This document shows, piece by piece, positions 33,225-42,535 of a stretch of 64,000 nt of DNA. Source of the stretch: Isoetes taiwanensis. Taxonomy: Eukaryota > Streptophyta > Lycopodiopsida > Isoetales > Isoetaceae. A model generated the notes under the pieces. The model searched no databases. It worked only from the letters and a program-made list of their open reading frames with translations, and was not told where the DNA came from. The position numbers and the translations under genes were made by a program. The stretch lies in the NCBI GenBank assembly GCA_021234155.1, contig JAJEKV010000045.1, positions 8,973,105 to 9,037,104 of the forward strand, given 5' to 3'. Each line of letters starts with the position of its first letter. Within the stretch, counting starts at the first letter, position 1.

Positions 33225-34245
33225 ATGGTTGAAGATACTATGAAGAAGCACAAGCAGAGCCGTAAGAGAGTAGTTTCAGATGCAGAGAAGTCCACGATCA
33301 CCGATTTTGATTGTGCAGTGAGCATTGCAGGTATTGATATTTTTGAGGTTGTGTATGTTGGCGTTTGCAAATTCTTAAACGAGCATTGCATTGCTGGGAT
33401 TGTGGCGCAGGAACGTGGGACTGAGCTCGATCAATTGCATGTGCAGCCACTTTCAAAATGAGTTTGACAACACCCACATCTGTCAATTCTCGTTTGAAAA
33501 ACTGGCTTGATTGGGCAGATCACAAAACATCTAGTGTGTTATCATGTGTAAGGCTTTAAATAACACCTATCTCCATTGCTTTGAAGGGATGGTTGGGTAT
33601 TGTCTAAAAGACGATGGTAAGCTTCATTTCCATATCATATAAAGGAAGTGAGTGTTAAACAGATGGAAAGAAGAAAAAATTTGTACGCTTTATATGGTGC
33701 TGGTGAGATTGGTGAGATTAAGAACGCTGTGGTTTTAGACAATAGAAACCTAATGCAGAGGGCCAAGCATTTCATTTTGTATCATGGCCACAAACAGAGG
33801 ATTGTATCTCTTTGTTACACAATTGCAAGAATGCTAAGAACGGGTGGCTTCACTCTCTAGTGCTTGGGTTCTTCCCCTGAACGTGGCGTATGTAAGATAT
33901 GAGGAGTTAGAGGTAGCTTGGAGGCTCATTCTGGATCTCTCTCATGTTTCCATCAAGGATGTGAAGTGCATAGTCTATGGTATTCTAGATGGAATTACTC
34001 TTGTTGAGCGTGTGGGTAAAAGGAGGCGCATATTTTGGGATGATTATATTATCTCGCGAGAGCTTGATAAGTTAGATGGTCCTGACATTGTAGGAGAGGA
34101 GGAGAGTGGAGGGGATAGGCAGGAGGACAATGATGAATATAAAGAGGAGACGCTTGCTTTTATTGCTTCCGAGAATGTTGGCGTGCTTCCGTTTCAAGAT
34201 TACATCTCTTTGAATTTAGATGATCATATACTTGCTATCTCTTGA
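33225..34245 (+). pseudogene. Replitron HUH transposase, left arm
   Basis: These are the same domains as in the right arm, in three frames: 33225-33461 (to QLHVQ, where the second His of HUH is lost by a 1-base deletion at about 33443), 33593-33653 (GYCLKDDGKLHF), 33657-33860 (MERRKNLYALYGAGEIGEIK, with a 9-base duplication GAGATTGGT relative to the right arm) and 33844-34245 (C-terminal half). The N-terminal charged coil is split by the TRIM. Confidence 0.65.
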
Positions 34246-34808
34246 TCGCAATCTTGTTTTCTTCCGGTTTGTGCTTGATGGACACTCTTTGGTTCTCTGA
34301 TGTAGTTCTCGAGAACGATCGTGAAGGAAGGGTTATCGGCTTGTTTTTGCCGTTTGTTCTTTTAGACAGTAAATTTGAGGGGGGCTGATATGAAGAGGAA
34401 AATAGAGGCTACTGTTCCTGCTGCCAGATTGTTCTAACGAGTGCCTTTGATATTCTAGAGGAGTGTCTGTGCGTTATGGATGATCCTACTATCTATGTCT
34501 TTCAGAAAAAAGGAGGATCTTCTATTCTGAGATGAACCGTGTGCTTGGCATTCTTTTGTAGAAGCTTAGGGACTTCGAATCTCTCACTCTTGCCCATGAG
34601 AGTACCATGCATTCCTAGTTTTGTGTCTCGTCATGTGAAAGTGTGATGCTGTTTTATTCTTCGTCTGTTTGTAGATATGATGGTGTGGCTGTGCTGGCTT
34701 GTACATGAAGCTAATTATATTGTCTTGTATATGAAGCTGACTTTTGAATGCAAAAAGTTTGTAATACATAGGGTTTAATTTCAAAAAGTTATTTTCAGTG
34801 GTCACAGT

Positions 34809-34858
34809 TTTTTTATATTTTATTTTTAATTGCAACTCCAAAAACAAAATACAAAAAA
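34809..34858 (+). repeat. AT-rich terminal hairpin of the left Replitron
   Basis: The stretch is nearly self-complementary: a T-rich left half (TTTTTTATATTTTATTTTTA) and an A-rich right half (CAAAAACAAAATACAAAAAA) with GCAACT near the centre. A closely related hairpin lies at 35035-35085. HUH transposases usually recognise hairpins, so this is a candidate terminus. Confidence 0.65.
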
Positions 34859-34860
34859 TC

Positions 34861-35085
34861 CATCCTGCGCGTGTGGGTCCTTTTTTTGATCCTCAGGAAA
34901 TGGCCAATCACACAATGCGTATAATCCATGACTTCTTGTAATTATGTTGCCTTGTACATGAAGCTGACTTTTAAATGCAAGACATTTGTAATGTGTAAGG
35001 TTTAATTTCAAAATGTTATTTCTAATAGTCATAGTTTTTTTGTATTTTGTTTTTGGAGTTGCAACTAAAAATAAAATACAAAAAA
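34861..35085 (+). mobile_element. Third, internally deleted Replitron copy at the palindrome centre
   Basis: Bases 34861-34937 match an internal segment of the right-arm Replitron (35478-35556 in reverse), including GGAAATGGCCAA and GCGTATAATCCATGACTT. The next bases (34938-35034) repeat the element's 3' part (CTTGTACATGAAGCTGACTT, then GGTTTAATTTCAAAATG). It ends in the hairpin that also ends the right arm. It is therefore a + strand remnant with most of the coding region missing. Confidence 0.65.
35035..35085. repeat. Shared terminal hairpin at the palindrome centre
   Basis: TTTTTTTGTATTTTGTTTTT, then GGAGTTGCAACT, then an A-rich mirror half. The AGTTGCAACT centre is a perfect 10-base palindrome. 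It serves as the 3' end of both the third copy (+) and the right-arm copy (-), so two elements abut through one hairpin. Confidence 0.7.
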
Positions 35086-35733
35086 CTGTGACCATTGAAA
35101 ATAACTTTTTGAAATTAAACCTTATGCATTACAAACGTTTTGCATTCAAAAGTCAGCTTCATGTACAAGGCAACATAATTACAAGAGGAGCTAGCTTCAT
35201 GTACAAGCCAGTACAGCCACACCACCATATCTACAAACAGACGAAGAATAAAACATCACACTTTCACATGACGAGACATAAAACTAGGAATGCATGGTAC
35301 TCTCATGGGCAAGAGTGAGAGATTCAAAGTCCCTAAGCTCCCACAAAAGAAAGTCACGCACACGGTTCATCTCAGCATGGAAAATCCTCCTTTTCTTCTG
35401 AAAGACATAGATACTAGGATCATCTATAGCGCACAGATACTCCTCCAAAATATCAAATGCATTCGTCAGAGCAATCTGCAAGTAATGGATTATACGCTAT
35501 ACACACTATGTGCTTGGCCATTTTCTAAGGATCAACAAAACGGGCCCACACGTGCAGCGGGAACACTAGCCTCTATTTCCCTCTTCACATCAGCCCCCCC
35601 TCAGATTCACTGTAAAAAGAAACAAACGACAAAAAAAAGCCAGTAACCTTTCCTTCACGATCTTCCTCGAGAACTACATCAGAGAACCAAAGAGTGTCCA
35701 TCAAGCACAAACTGGCATAAAACAAAATTACGA

Positions 35734-36978
35734 TCAAGAGATAGCAAGCATATGATCATCTAAATTCAAGGAGATGTAATCTTGGAACGGGAGCGCGTTA
35801 ATGTTCTCGGGAGCAATAAAAAGAGGCATCTCCTCTTTGTATTCCTTATTATCCTCCTGCTCGTCCCCTCCACACTCCTCCTCTCCTACACTGTCAGGAC
35901 CATCTAACTCAATAAGCTCTTGCAAGACAACATAATCATTCCAAAATATGTGCCTCCTCTTACCCACACGCTCAAGAGGAGCAGCTCCATCTGGGATGTC
36001 TGGGATGCCATAGACTATGCACCTCATATCCTTGATGGAAGCACGAGAGGGATTCAGAATGAGCCTCCAAGCTGCCTCTAACACTCTCACATCTTACATA
36101 CGCCACGTTCAGGGGCAGAACCCAAGCACTAGAGAGAATGAAGCCACCCGTTCTTAGCATCCTTGCAATTGTGTAACAAAGAGATACAGTCCTTTGTTTG
36201 CGGCTATGACACAAAATGAAATGCTTGGCCCTCTGCATTAGGTTTCTATTGTCTAAAACCACAACGTTCTTAATCTCACCAGCACCATATAAAGCGTACA
36301 AATTTTTTCTTCTTTCCATCTGTTCAACACTCACTTCCTTTATATGACATGGAAATGAAGCTTACCAACGTCTTTTAGACAATACACAATCATTCTTTCA
36401 AAGCAATGGAGACAGGCATCCTTTAAAGCCTTACACATGATAACACACCAGATGGTTTGTGATCTGCCCAATCAAGCCAGTTTTTCGGACGAGAATTGAC
36501 AGATGTGGGTGTTGTCAAACTCATTCTGAAAGTGGCATGCACATGCAACTGATCGAGCTCGCTCCCACGTTCTTGCGCCACAATCCCAGTAATGCAATGC
36601 TCGTCTACGAATTTGCAAGTGCCAACATACACAGCATCAGAAATATCTGCACCTGCAACGCTCACCATCACGCTCAAATCGGTGATCGTGGACTTCTCCG
36701 CATCCTACTCTCTTACCGCTCCGCTTCTGCTTCTTCATAGCATCTTCAACCTTTTTCTTTTCCCTCTCTACCTTAACAATAGCCTCTGTCTCTAACTTCT
36801 GCTTTTGTTTCTCGATTTTGGCTCTTTTTCTATCTGCTCTTTCCTCTTCTTTCTCCCTCTTCTCTCTTTCTTTCAATTTAGCCTTCTTCGTCATGTTTGA
36901 TTCCTTCAACCATAACTGCCACTCTTTCTCCAAAGGATAGTTCCTTGGACGACCTTTCTTCCTGCTTGGCCTTGACAA
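35734..36978 (-). pseudogene. Replitron HUH transposase, right arm
   Basis: The conceptual transposase has an N-terminal charged coil (REKEEERADRKRAKIEKQKQ), a Rep domain with HVH and YCLKD, then a helical region possibly used for oligomerisation (TIARMLRTGGFILSSAWVLP), then an acidic tail. Breaks: one near 36690 (GCGEVHD out of frame), a stop after LSCVRL at about 36425, and a change near 36345. The break after CVRL is present in the left arm too. Replitrons differ from Helitrons in having one tyrosine and no fused helicase; no helicase is seen here. Confidence 0.65.
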
Positions 36979-37364
36979 ATCCTGACACTGTCAGGAGTCA
37001 CTTCACAAAATTCGGACCTCATCTGCATGGAATCCAAGCTGCTCTCTCAGTGCTCTAGCATAAGCAACCAAACTACTCTCTGGAGAAACAAAGAAAAGAG
37101 GATTTTCATAACTCAAATATTTAAGGGCCTTCATGACAATTTATGACACCCTTTGTTGTCAAAATCGAGTTCATGCATCTATTTGTGATCTTTCGAAACC
37201 TTTTGAATCATTCTTTTTGACAGTATTATGTTTAATCTTTGAGAGTTTTGGTGTGGAGACTTTAAGGATATTTAAGGAGACTTTTGAGGATATTTTGCAG
37301 CAAAGTTGGACCAACATTCATGCTCAAATTAAGAGGTAAGACACCTAGGCAAATGTAGAGTTAC

Positions 37365-38020
37365 TTGCTTAAAAATTATGAAGTCAAATCTTCCTCACAA
37401 ATTGATGTGTTGGAAAATGAATTAAGGAGTTTGAAGTTTAATGAAGAAGATGATGTCACAGAATTTTTTAATAAACTCGATAACATCATAGCAGACCTAG
37501 ATGGAGCTGGAGTAGTCATTAATGAAAGGTATCAAGTTTTGTCCATTGCTAGGGCTGTGTCATCCAATGAAGATTTATCAGTGCTAATAAGAAATGTATC
37601 TAAAACCAGACTTAAAGCAGAGAATATGCTGAGGACAGAAGTTGAGCAGAGGAAAGTCAGAAAAGAAAATGAGGAAGCTAGTGAAATACTTTATGCTGAG
37701 GGAAAAGGATGAGTAGGTCCTTGTTTTTATTGCAATGCAGAAGGCCATATTAAAGCTAATTGTCCTAAATTATCTAAAAACAATAAATGCTTTAATTGTC
37801 AAGGACATGTTGCTGCTAACTGTTCCAGCCCAAAGGATCAAGATAGGAACATGGGACAAGGTGTGGCTGGTAGAGGCAGGGGATACAATGCAAGAGGAAC
37901 TAACTCCAGAGGAAGAGGAAACTTCAGAAACAAAGGGAGAGGAAGACCAACTAGTGTGAACATAACCAGAGAGGCAAATGAAGAAGAACCTGAGGAAGAA
38001 ATGGATGAAAATGCAACTGG
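37365..38020 (+). pseudogene. Copia gag with two zinc knuckles
   Basis: The frame from about 37365 reads a UBN2-type gag (SSQIDVLENELRSLKFNEED, FFNKLDNIIADL). A TGA at 37710-37712 is followed in the same frame by CFYCNAEGHIKANC. After a small frame change it reads CFNCQGHVAANC and an Arg/Gly-rich tail (GRGRGYNARGTNSRGRG) typical of RNA-binding gag ends. It is interrupted at about 38020. Confidence 0.8.
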
Positions 38021-38022
38021 TA

Positions 38023-38748
38023 TCCGGCCCCCGAGCGGGTCGTAAAGCCGTTGCAAGTACTCTACCCATTGCTCTGAGGTGATGTTCCCTGTGGGCTGTG
38101 CAGTCTTGCTCAAGACCCTTCTCCAGAATGTCTTGGGGTGCCGATCCAGGAGACCAAACATCTGTTGCTGATGCTCTGTGCAAGGTATCTGGCTTTCTTG
38201 TTTATTGAGAAAGGAGCGATATTGACTGATGGCCTGTGGGCGGGAGGCGGGATCAGTGACTTGCCGGAGTGTGCGTTTGAGCTCCCGACACTCATCATCG
38301 AACCATCTGTTGCGGGGGAAGGTGGTAGCACCCGATCGCCGTGAGCGGCCTCTCCCAAAGCATCTCTCAACAGCTGTCAGAAGCAGGTGAGTCAGCTGAG
38401 TAGATTGCTCTTGAAGTGTGGGGAGTTGTAGCAGTCCTGCTCGATGATCTGCTCCGGTTGCAGGGGGAGCAGTGTGCGGCGCCTGAGCCTGAGCCTGAGC
38501 AGCAGTTGCAGGAGCAGTTGGAGCAGCGGGAACAAGAGGTGCAGTAGGGGTACTGGTGGCAGTAGCAGGAGTGGCAGCAGCTTGACGCATTGCATCGGCG
38601 ACCTTAGCAGGCGCCGGCCTAAAAATGTGAAGCTTGCCTCGGACGAGGCCGACAGCACCCCCTCGACGACGGACGTCCCTGACTTGAGCCAGCTGCTGCC
38701 GGCGGGACTCCTGTTGCATCGAAGTGAGATCCTGGTCGACATACAATA
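38023..38748 (-). mobile_element. GC-rich LINE fragment inside the copia element
   Basis: The minus strand is open across the whole insert. It contains an Ala/Thr/Pro-rich linker (AATPATATSTPTAPLVPAAP), NRWFDDECRELKRTLRQVTD, HPKTFWRRVL and EQWVEYLQRLYDP. This is the region between endonuclease and reverse transcriptase in LINE ORF2 proteins. Neither the endonuclease, the RT nor a 3' tail is present, so it is not an ordinary 5'-truncated LINE insertion. It is markedly more GC-rich than the copia sequence on both sides. No clear target duplication. Confidence 0.65.
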
Positions 38749-38799
38749 ACTTCAAAAACAGTTTCTGAAAATGGTTCTAAGAATGCTGATAATCTATTT

Positions 38800-40158
38800 G
38801 TAATAGATAGTGGAGCTGAAAGAAGCGTGATTAAATCCAAATGCAGATTAAAGGAGAAGACTAACAGAATTTCCAGTTTTGCTTCAATGGGAGATGGTAA
38901 ACTTGAGAAGGTTGAAGAAGAAGGCCTTTTGGAGCTTTATGATTTGGAAGGGAAAATTGTTATGCTTGACAAAGTATCTTGTGTGCCTAATATAGTAAAA
39001 AACCTTATTTCTGTTACACAGCTGGTAGATCGTGGATATCAAGTGACCTTTGAAAAGTTATTTTGTAAGGTTATGATGAATATTAAAATCAAATTCCTTG
39101 GGAAACGAATTGGCAAGCTTTTTGGCTTTTATAATGATATGGCTGAGTCAATTAATTCTGTAATGATACCTACATTGCAAATATGGCATGAAAGATTGGG
39201 GCACACTCATGCAAACAACATAAATTACATGATTAAAAGAGGAATGATTATAGGAGAAGAAAGCAAAGAAGGAAATCTTAAAAAATGCAAGGGTTGTTTG
39301 CTGGGAAAAAACAGCAAGTTACCATTTCCAAAACATGCAAAGAAAGCAAGAGAAATTTTGGAAATCGTCCATAGTGACTTATGTGGACCTTTAAATGTAA
39401 GAAGTATACATGGGAAAATGTATTTCGTTACTTTCATAGATGATCTGACCAGAAAAACCAAATGCTACACTCTAAGGAGCAAAGACCAAGCTTTTGAAGC
39501 ATTCAAGATATTTCAAGCTGAAGTTGAAAGACAAATTGGTAAGCAAATAAAATGTTTGAGAACTGACAGGGGAGGTGAATTCATTTCTTACAGGTTCAAC
39601 AGATATTGTCAACAACTTGGAATTAAAAGGCAACTTATATGTTCACATACACCCCAACAAAATGGAGTAGCAGAAAGGAAGAATAGGTCACTGCTTAATG
39701 CAGTAAGGTCTATGCTCAAACATGCTGGATTGCCCAATTTCTTATGGGAGGAAGCACTCAAATCTGCTGCCAACATTCAAAACAAATTACCTACAAGGAG
39801 TACAAATGGGGAAGCACCTGATAAACTATGGTATGGAACTGAACCCTCTTTTGATCAATACAAAGTGTATGGTTGTGCAGCCTATGCTCATATTCCAGAA
39901 GAGACTAGGAAGAAATTAGATGATAGGGTCTGCCTATGTTATCTCATAGGCTATGATGAAAACTCAAAAGGATATAAGCTGGATGAACCTATCAAAAGGA
40001 AAATTATACTAAGTAGAGATGTAACCTTTGATGAGCATGCTCTTTATAAATACAGAGAAATGCAAAAACAGAAAGACATAGTGAATCCAAAGATTAATGA
40101 GTATACAAAGGCAGTTAGTTTTGATGAGGACAAGTCTGAGGGACTTGTAGATCTCGGT
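38800..40158 (+). CDS. Copia protease and integrase
   Basis: The frame stays open from the protease DSGAERS (near 38808) through to the integrase. The ATG at 38827 is internal and only the first Met of this piece. Integrase features: a pre-integrase zinc region (WHERLGHTHANNINYMIKRG and CKGCLLGKNSKLPF), the catalytic core with FIDDLTRKTKCYTL, LRTDRGGEF (near 39558) and HTPQQNGVAERKNRSLLNAV, and downstream YGCAAYAHIPEETRKKLD. It ends near SFDEDKSEG, after which unrelated codons run to a stop at 40218. This is the least damaged TE coding region in the window. Confidence 0.88.
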
Positions 40159-40485
40159 TGCCTAACCGCTGGATCCTTCAAGCTATATATGCTAATGCTG
40201 AGATCTAGCTCTGTGTGAGCCAGACCTATAAGAAATGTATTGACCTATAAGAAATGTATTGAAACGAGAATGGTCAAAGGAGCTACAGTGTTCGAGTCAA
40301 TCCCAAAGCTACAGTAGATTTCAATATTTGATTTCAATGGTTAACTGGGTATTTTGATTTAAGAAGCTAAGACTCAAGTGTGAAGTAGTCTTGGAATAAA
40401 TTGTCTTAGATCAAGTCGCTTCTTTGAATTTAATTTCTTAATATTGGATTGCTATACAACTTGATCTAACAATAAACAGGAGAGC
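40159..40485. other. Junction between the copia element and LTR D
   Basis: No gene. GACCTATAAGAAATGTATTG occurs twice in tandem at about 40225-40262. The stretch from 40213 (TGTGTGAGCC) could be the copy-specific 3' part of LTR D, since that start would make the LTR about the same length as B's, but this is only an inference. Confidence 0.4.
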
Positions 40486-41669
40486 TCCTACCCAAGGCTC
40501 AGACTCATGGGGAGGTAGACTGACGGCTAGGCCACAAGATAGAGCAGACCGAGGCATAACAATGGCGGGGCTGGCTATAAACAATGGCTAGGGTTGACCA
40601 TTCCATCCGCCCCTCCTGTGCATACTTTGCAGATGGGCTAGATCGGGCTTTGGCGTGGATATAGCCTGCCAGATACACAATCTCGTGGCTTCACCCATCG
40701 AGTGCAACTCTTGAAAGGCAGGGCGACACCGTTGCCCCAGGAGGTGTTGGACCCATACCCGTCCCACTCGAAGTGACCGGCTATAGGCCTAGCCCGCTAT
40801 GGGTCCCCAGTGGCCGCGCTCAGCAGGGACCTTCCTCCACTTTGCCTCTAGCCCCGTTATCTAGAGCTAAGTCACATCATAGCCCCCGTAGCCTGGTGGG
40901 TTCCTATGCACAGGCCACAATATAATAGGAACTAAGGAGTCTAAACTAGTAGCATCACTAAGTAATGGCTACTAGGTCTCTACCCCCCTTCCCAATACAA
41001 GAGGAGCAAACATGGTCAACCAATATCACATATCTACATAACATGATAATAATGAGAATAATATCTAAACCTAATCATACACATCTAACTTACAGTTAGG
41101 GTTCTTTGATTAGGGTTCAAGATCTAGACTGAGGGTTCTAGGAAGGCTTTACTAGAGACACGAAATGCTAACTCATATGGAGTCTTAACTTCCAGATGAT
41201 ATACAAAGAACTCTAACCGAAATACCTGCTCCTGAGGAACTCCCTCCTACTCCCGGCGTCTCCATGGTCTTCAAGGTGGTCGAAGTAGCTCCCATTCCTA
41301 CTAACATGCACATGCTCTGGGGGCTGCTGTGCTATGCTATGCCACGACAGACGTTCTCGAAACGGAGTTTCGAGCGCGAATAGGGTTCCCAGACTGTTGG
41401 AGCCAGAAAAATGGCCTAGGGTTAGGGTTTGGCCATTTATAGGTTAGGGTTGATGTCATCTGCCACGTGGATCCAATAGGTTGCTTCTGTGTGGCGGGTG
41501 GTCACGTGGGAAATGGTCTTAACCTAAGGTTGGCTAAGTTATGTGAATAACTTAGTCATGCCACCTATTGCCACTAATCTGTGGTATACAAGACTATGGA
41601 GATAGACTTGTATAGTGACGAACCTATAAATACACGTATTTATGGCATATATTTCCCTAGAACGTCATA
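40486..41669 (-). repeat. Element D 3' LTR
   Basis: Reading minus it starts TATGACGTTCTAGG (family start TGTGACGTTCC with G-to-A), includes the CGTCACTA motif about 50 bases in, and shares the family blocks at about 40600-40640 (TGTGCATACTTTGCAGATGG) and 40490-40515. Similarity ends at 40486. Confidence 0.78.
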
Positions 41670-41682
41670 TTCTTCCCCCCTT
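41670..41682 (-). promoter_or_regulatory. Polypurine tract of element D
   Basis: Minus-strand AAGGGGGGAAGAA directly precedes the LTR start, as in element B. Confidence 0.85.
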
Positions 41683-41918
41683 AAGATAATGTTGTCCCGG
41701 TGACGAACCTACACTTAACCCTGTAAAAACACACATGAACATATAACTTTTGACTTTAATGAAATGATCAACTTCCTATTAAGTAATTACTACGTATCAT
41801 AAGCTATATTTGTACCTATACAAAATTATATAGCCTTCACAAGGGTTACTCATTATAGTAAATTCAAAACATTATCACAATAGTTATTTGGGTCCATAAT
41901 TTACGTCTAAATTATGAC

Positions 41919-42492
41919 TGTTAGTCATGTACGTCCTGGTACAGGACTATTCATGTACACCTCGGACCAGACCAAGAACAAGGCGCCAAATCCAGGTCAA
42001 GGTCAGTCGTCAAGACCCCCGCCGAAGACCACGCAGAAGGCCACGCTCAAGAGTCAGCCAAAGAAGAAGCTGAGAATAGACAAATGACGGTCCGGTGGCG
42101 TCAGCGTGATTCTAGGCACTTCAAGAGGCACCGCCATCATTCCTGCAAATCAGGCCTCCTTCAGGAGTCGGCACCGAGATCTGTCAGAATATCTATATTG
42201 GGCCCAAGGCCATTGTACTATATATATGAGTAGAGCTAGCATTCGAAGGTTAGATGAGTTTTTGTTCTTGTCTCTAGTCATTTTTTCTCTCTCGATTGCG
42301 AGAGCTCATGTATTCAGATTGATATCAAAGAAGTCTTCTTCACATCATTGTGTTTCTTTTGTGTTCTTGTTTTCTCTTCCTCTTGTTCTTTTGCAAATCC
42401 CGCGTGACACAGCTCCTAGATACTCCTGTTTGATCCAAGGGTCCTCACAGAGGGCTGTCTTGCAGGAGTTCCCGAACCCAGACCCTAAACAC
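41919..42492 (+). repeat. Element E 5' LTR
   Basis: It starts TGTTAGTC, ends CCTAAACA, and repeats 52357-52928. A TATATATATGAG stretch near 42220-42232 may serve as a TATA region. Confidence 0.93.
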
Positions 42493-42493
42493 T

Positions 42494-42511
42494 GTCGCCG
42501 CTGCCGGGTCT
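42494..42511 (+). promoter_or_regulatory. Element E primer-binding site, tRNA-Asp type
   Basis: TGTCGCCGCTGCCGGGTC starts one base after the LTR. It resembles the complement of the plant tRNA-Asp 3' end with about two mismatches. The assignment is by memory of that tRNA end. Confidence 0.65.
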
Positions 42512-42535
42512 GATCCTTCTTTCCTTCTTTTCACT

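Larger units (their letters stand above)
32290..34858 (+). mobile_element. Replitron copy, left arm of the palindrome
   Basis: This is a degenerate HUH-endonuclease transposon. In reading order: a short N-terminal part (PPESSLVACARVVRA to 32420), a Lys/Glu-rich stretch, the interrupting TRIM (32690-33159), VYVGVCKFLNEHCIAGIVAQ, the HUH region (LDQLHV at 33429-33443), a WLDWAD segment in another frame, YCLKDDGKLHF (33598 onward), NLMQRAKHFIL and TIARMLRTGG, then LPLNVAYVRYEELEVAWRLI and an acidic C-terminus to 34245. One base is missing in the second His codon of the HUH motif, and other frames are broken. The combination of HUH, a single-tyrosine YCxKD motif and a downstream helical domain fits the published Replitron family, common in non-seed plants. 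The 3' end is an AT-rich hairpin. Confidence 0.7.
35035..37110 (-). mobile_element. Replitron copy, right arm of the palindrome
   Basis: Read minus from about 37110 to 35035: PESSLVAYARALREQLG, then a KKGRPRNYPLEKEW segment and a long Lys/Glu-rich helix (36978-36760), VYVGTCKFVDEHCITGIVAQ, an intact HUH motif (QLHVHATF, with HVH at 36537-36545), NWLDWADHKPSG, YCLKDVGKLHF (Tyr codon 36382-36384), NLMQRAKHFILCH, SSAWVLPLNVAYV and a Glu-rich C-terminus ending at 35734. The frame still changes between the HUH and Tyr motifs and again near 36340, so the copy is not coding as it stands. The tyrosine and lysine of YCLKD are as expected for a Y1 Rep-type nuclease, which nicks DNA and stays bound through the tyrosine. 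Confidence 0.72.
37330..40158 (+). mobile_element. Ty1/copia element, truncated after integrase
   Basis: A gag with zinc knuckles, an aspartic protease (FVIDSGAERSV near 38800) and an integrase are present in that order, the Ty1/copia arrangement. RT, RNase H and both LTRs are missing. The 3' end breaks inside the linker after integrase near 40158, and the 5' end is unclear, close to the Replitron end. A GC-rich LINE fragment interrupts gag and protease at 38023-38748. Confidence 0.85.

Noticed and set aside
32290-37110. A Helitron
   Set aside because: Only one tyrosine motif (YCLKD) and no helicase domain are visible; Helitrons need both a two-tyrosine Rep and a helicase.
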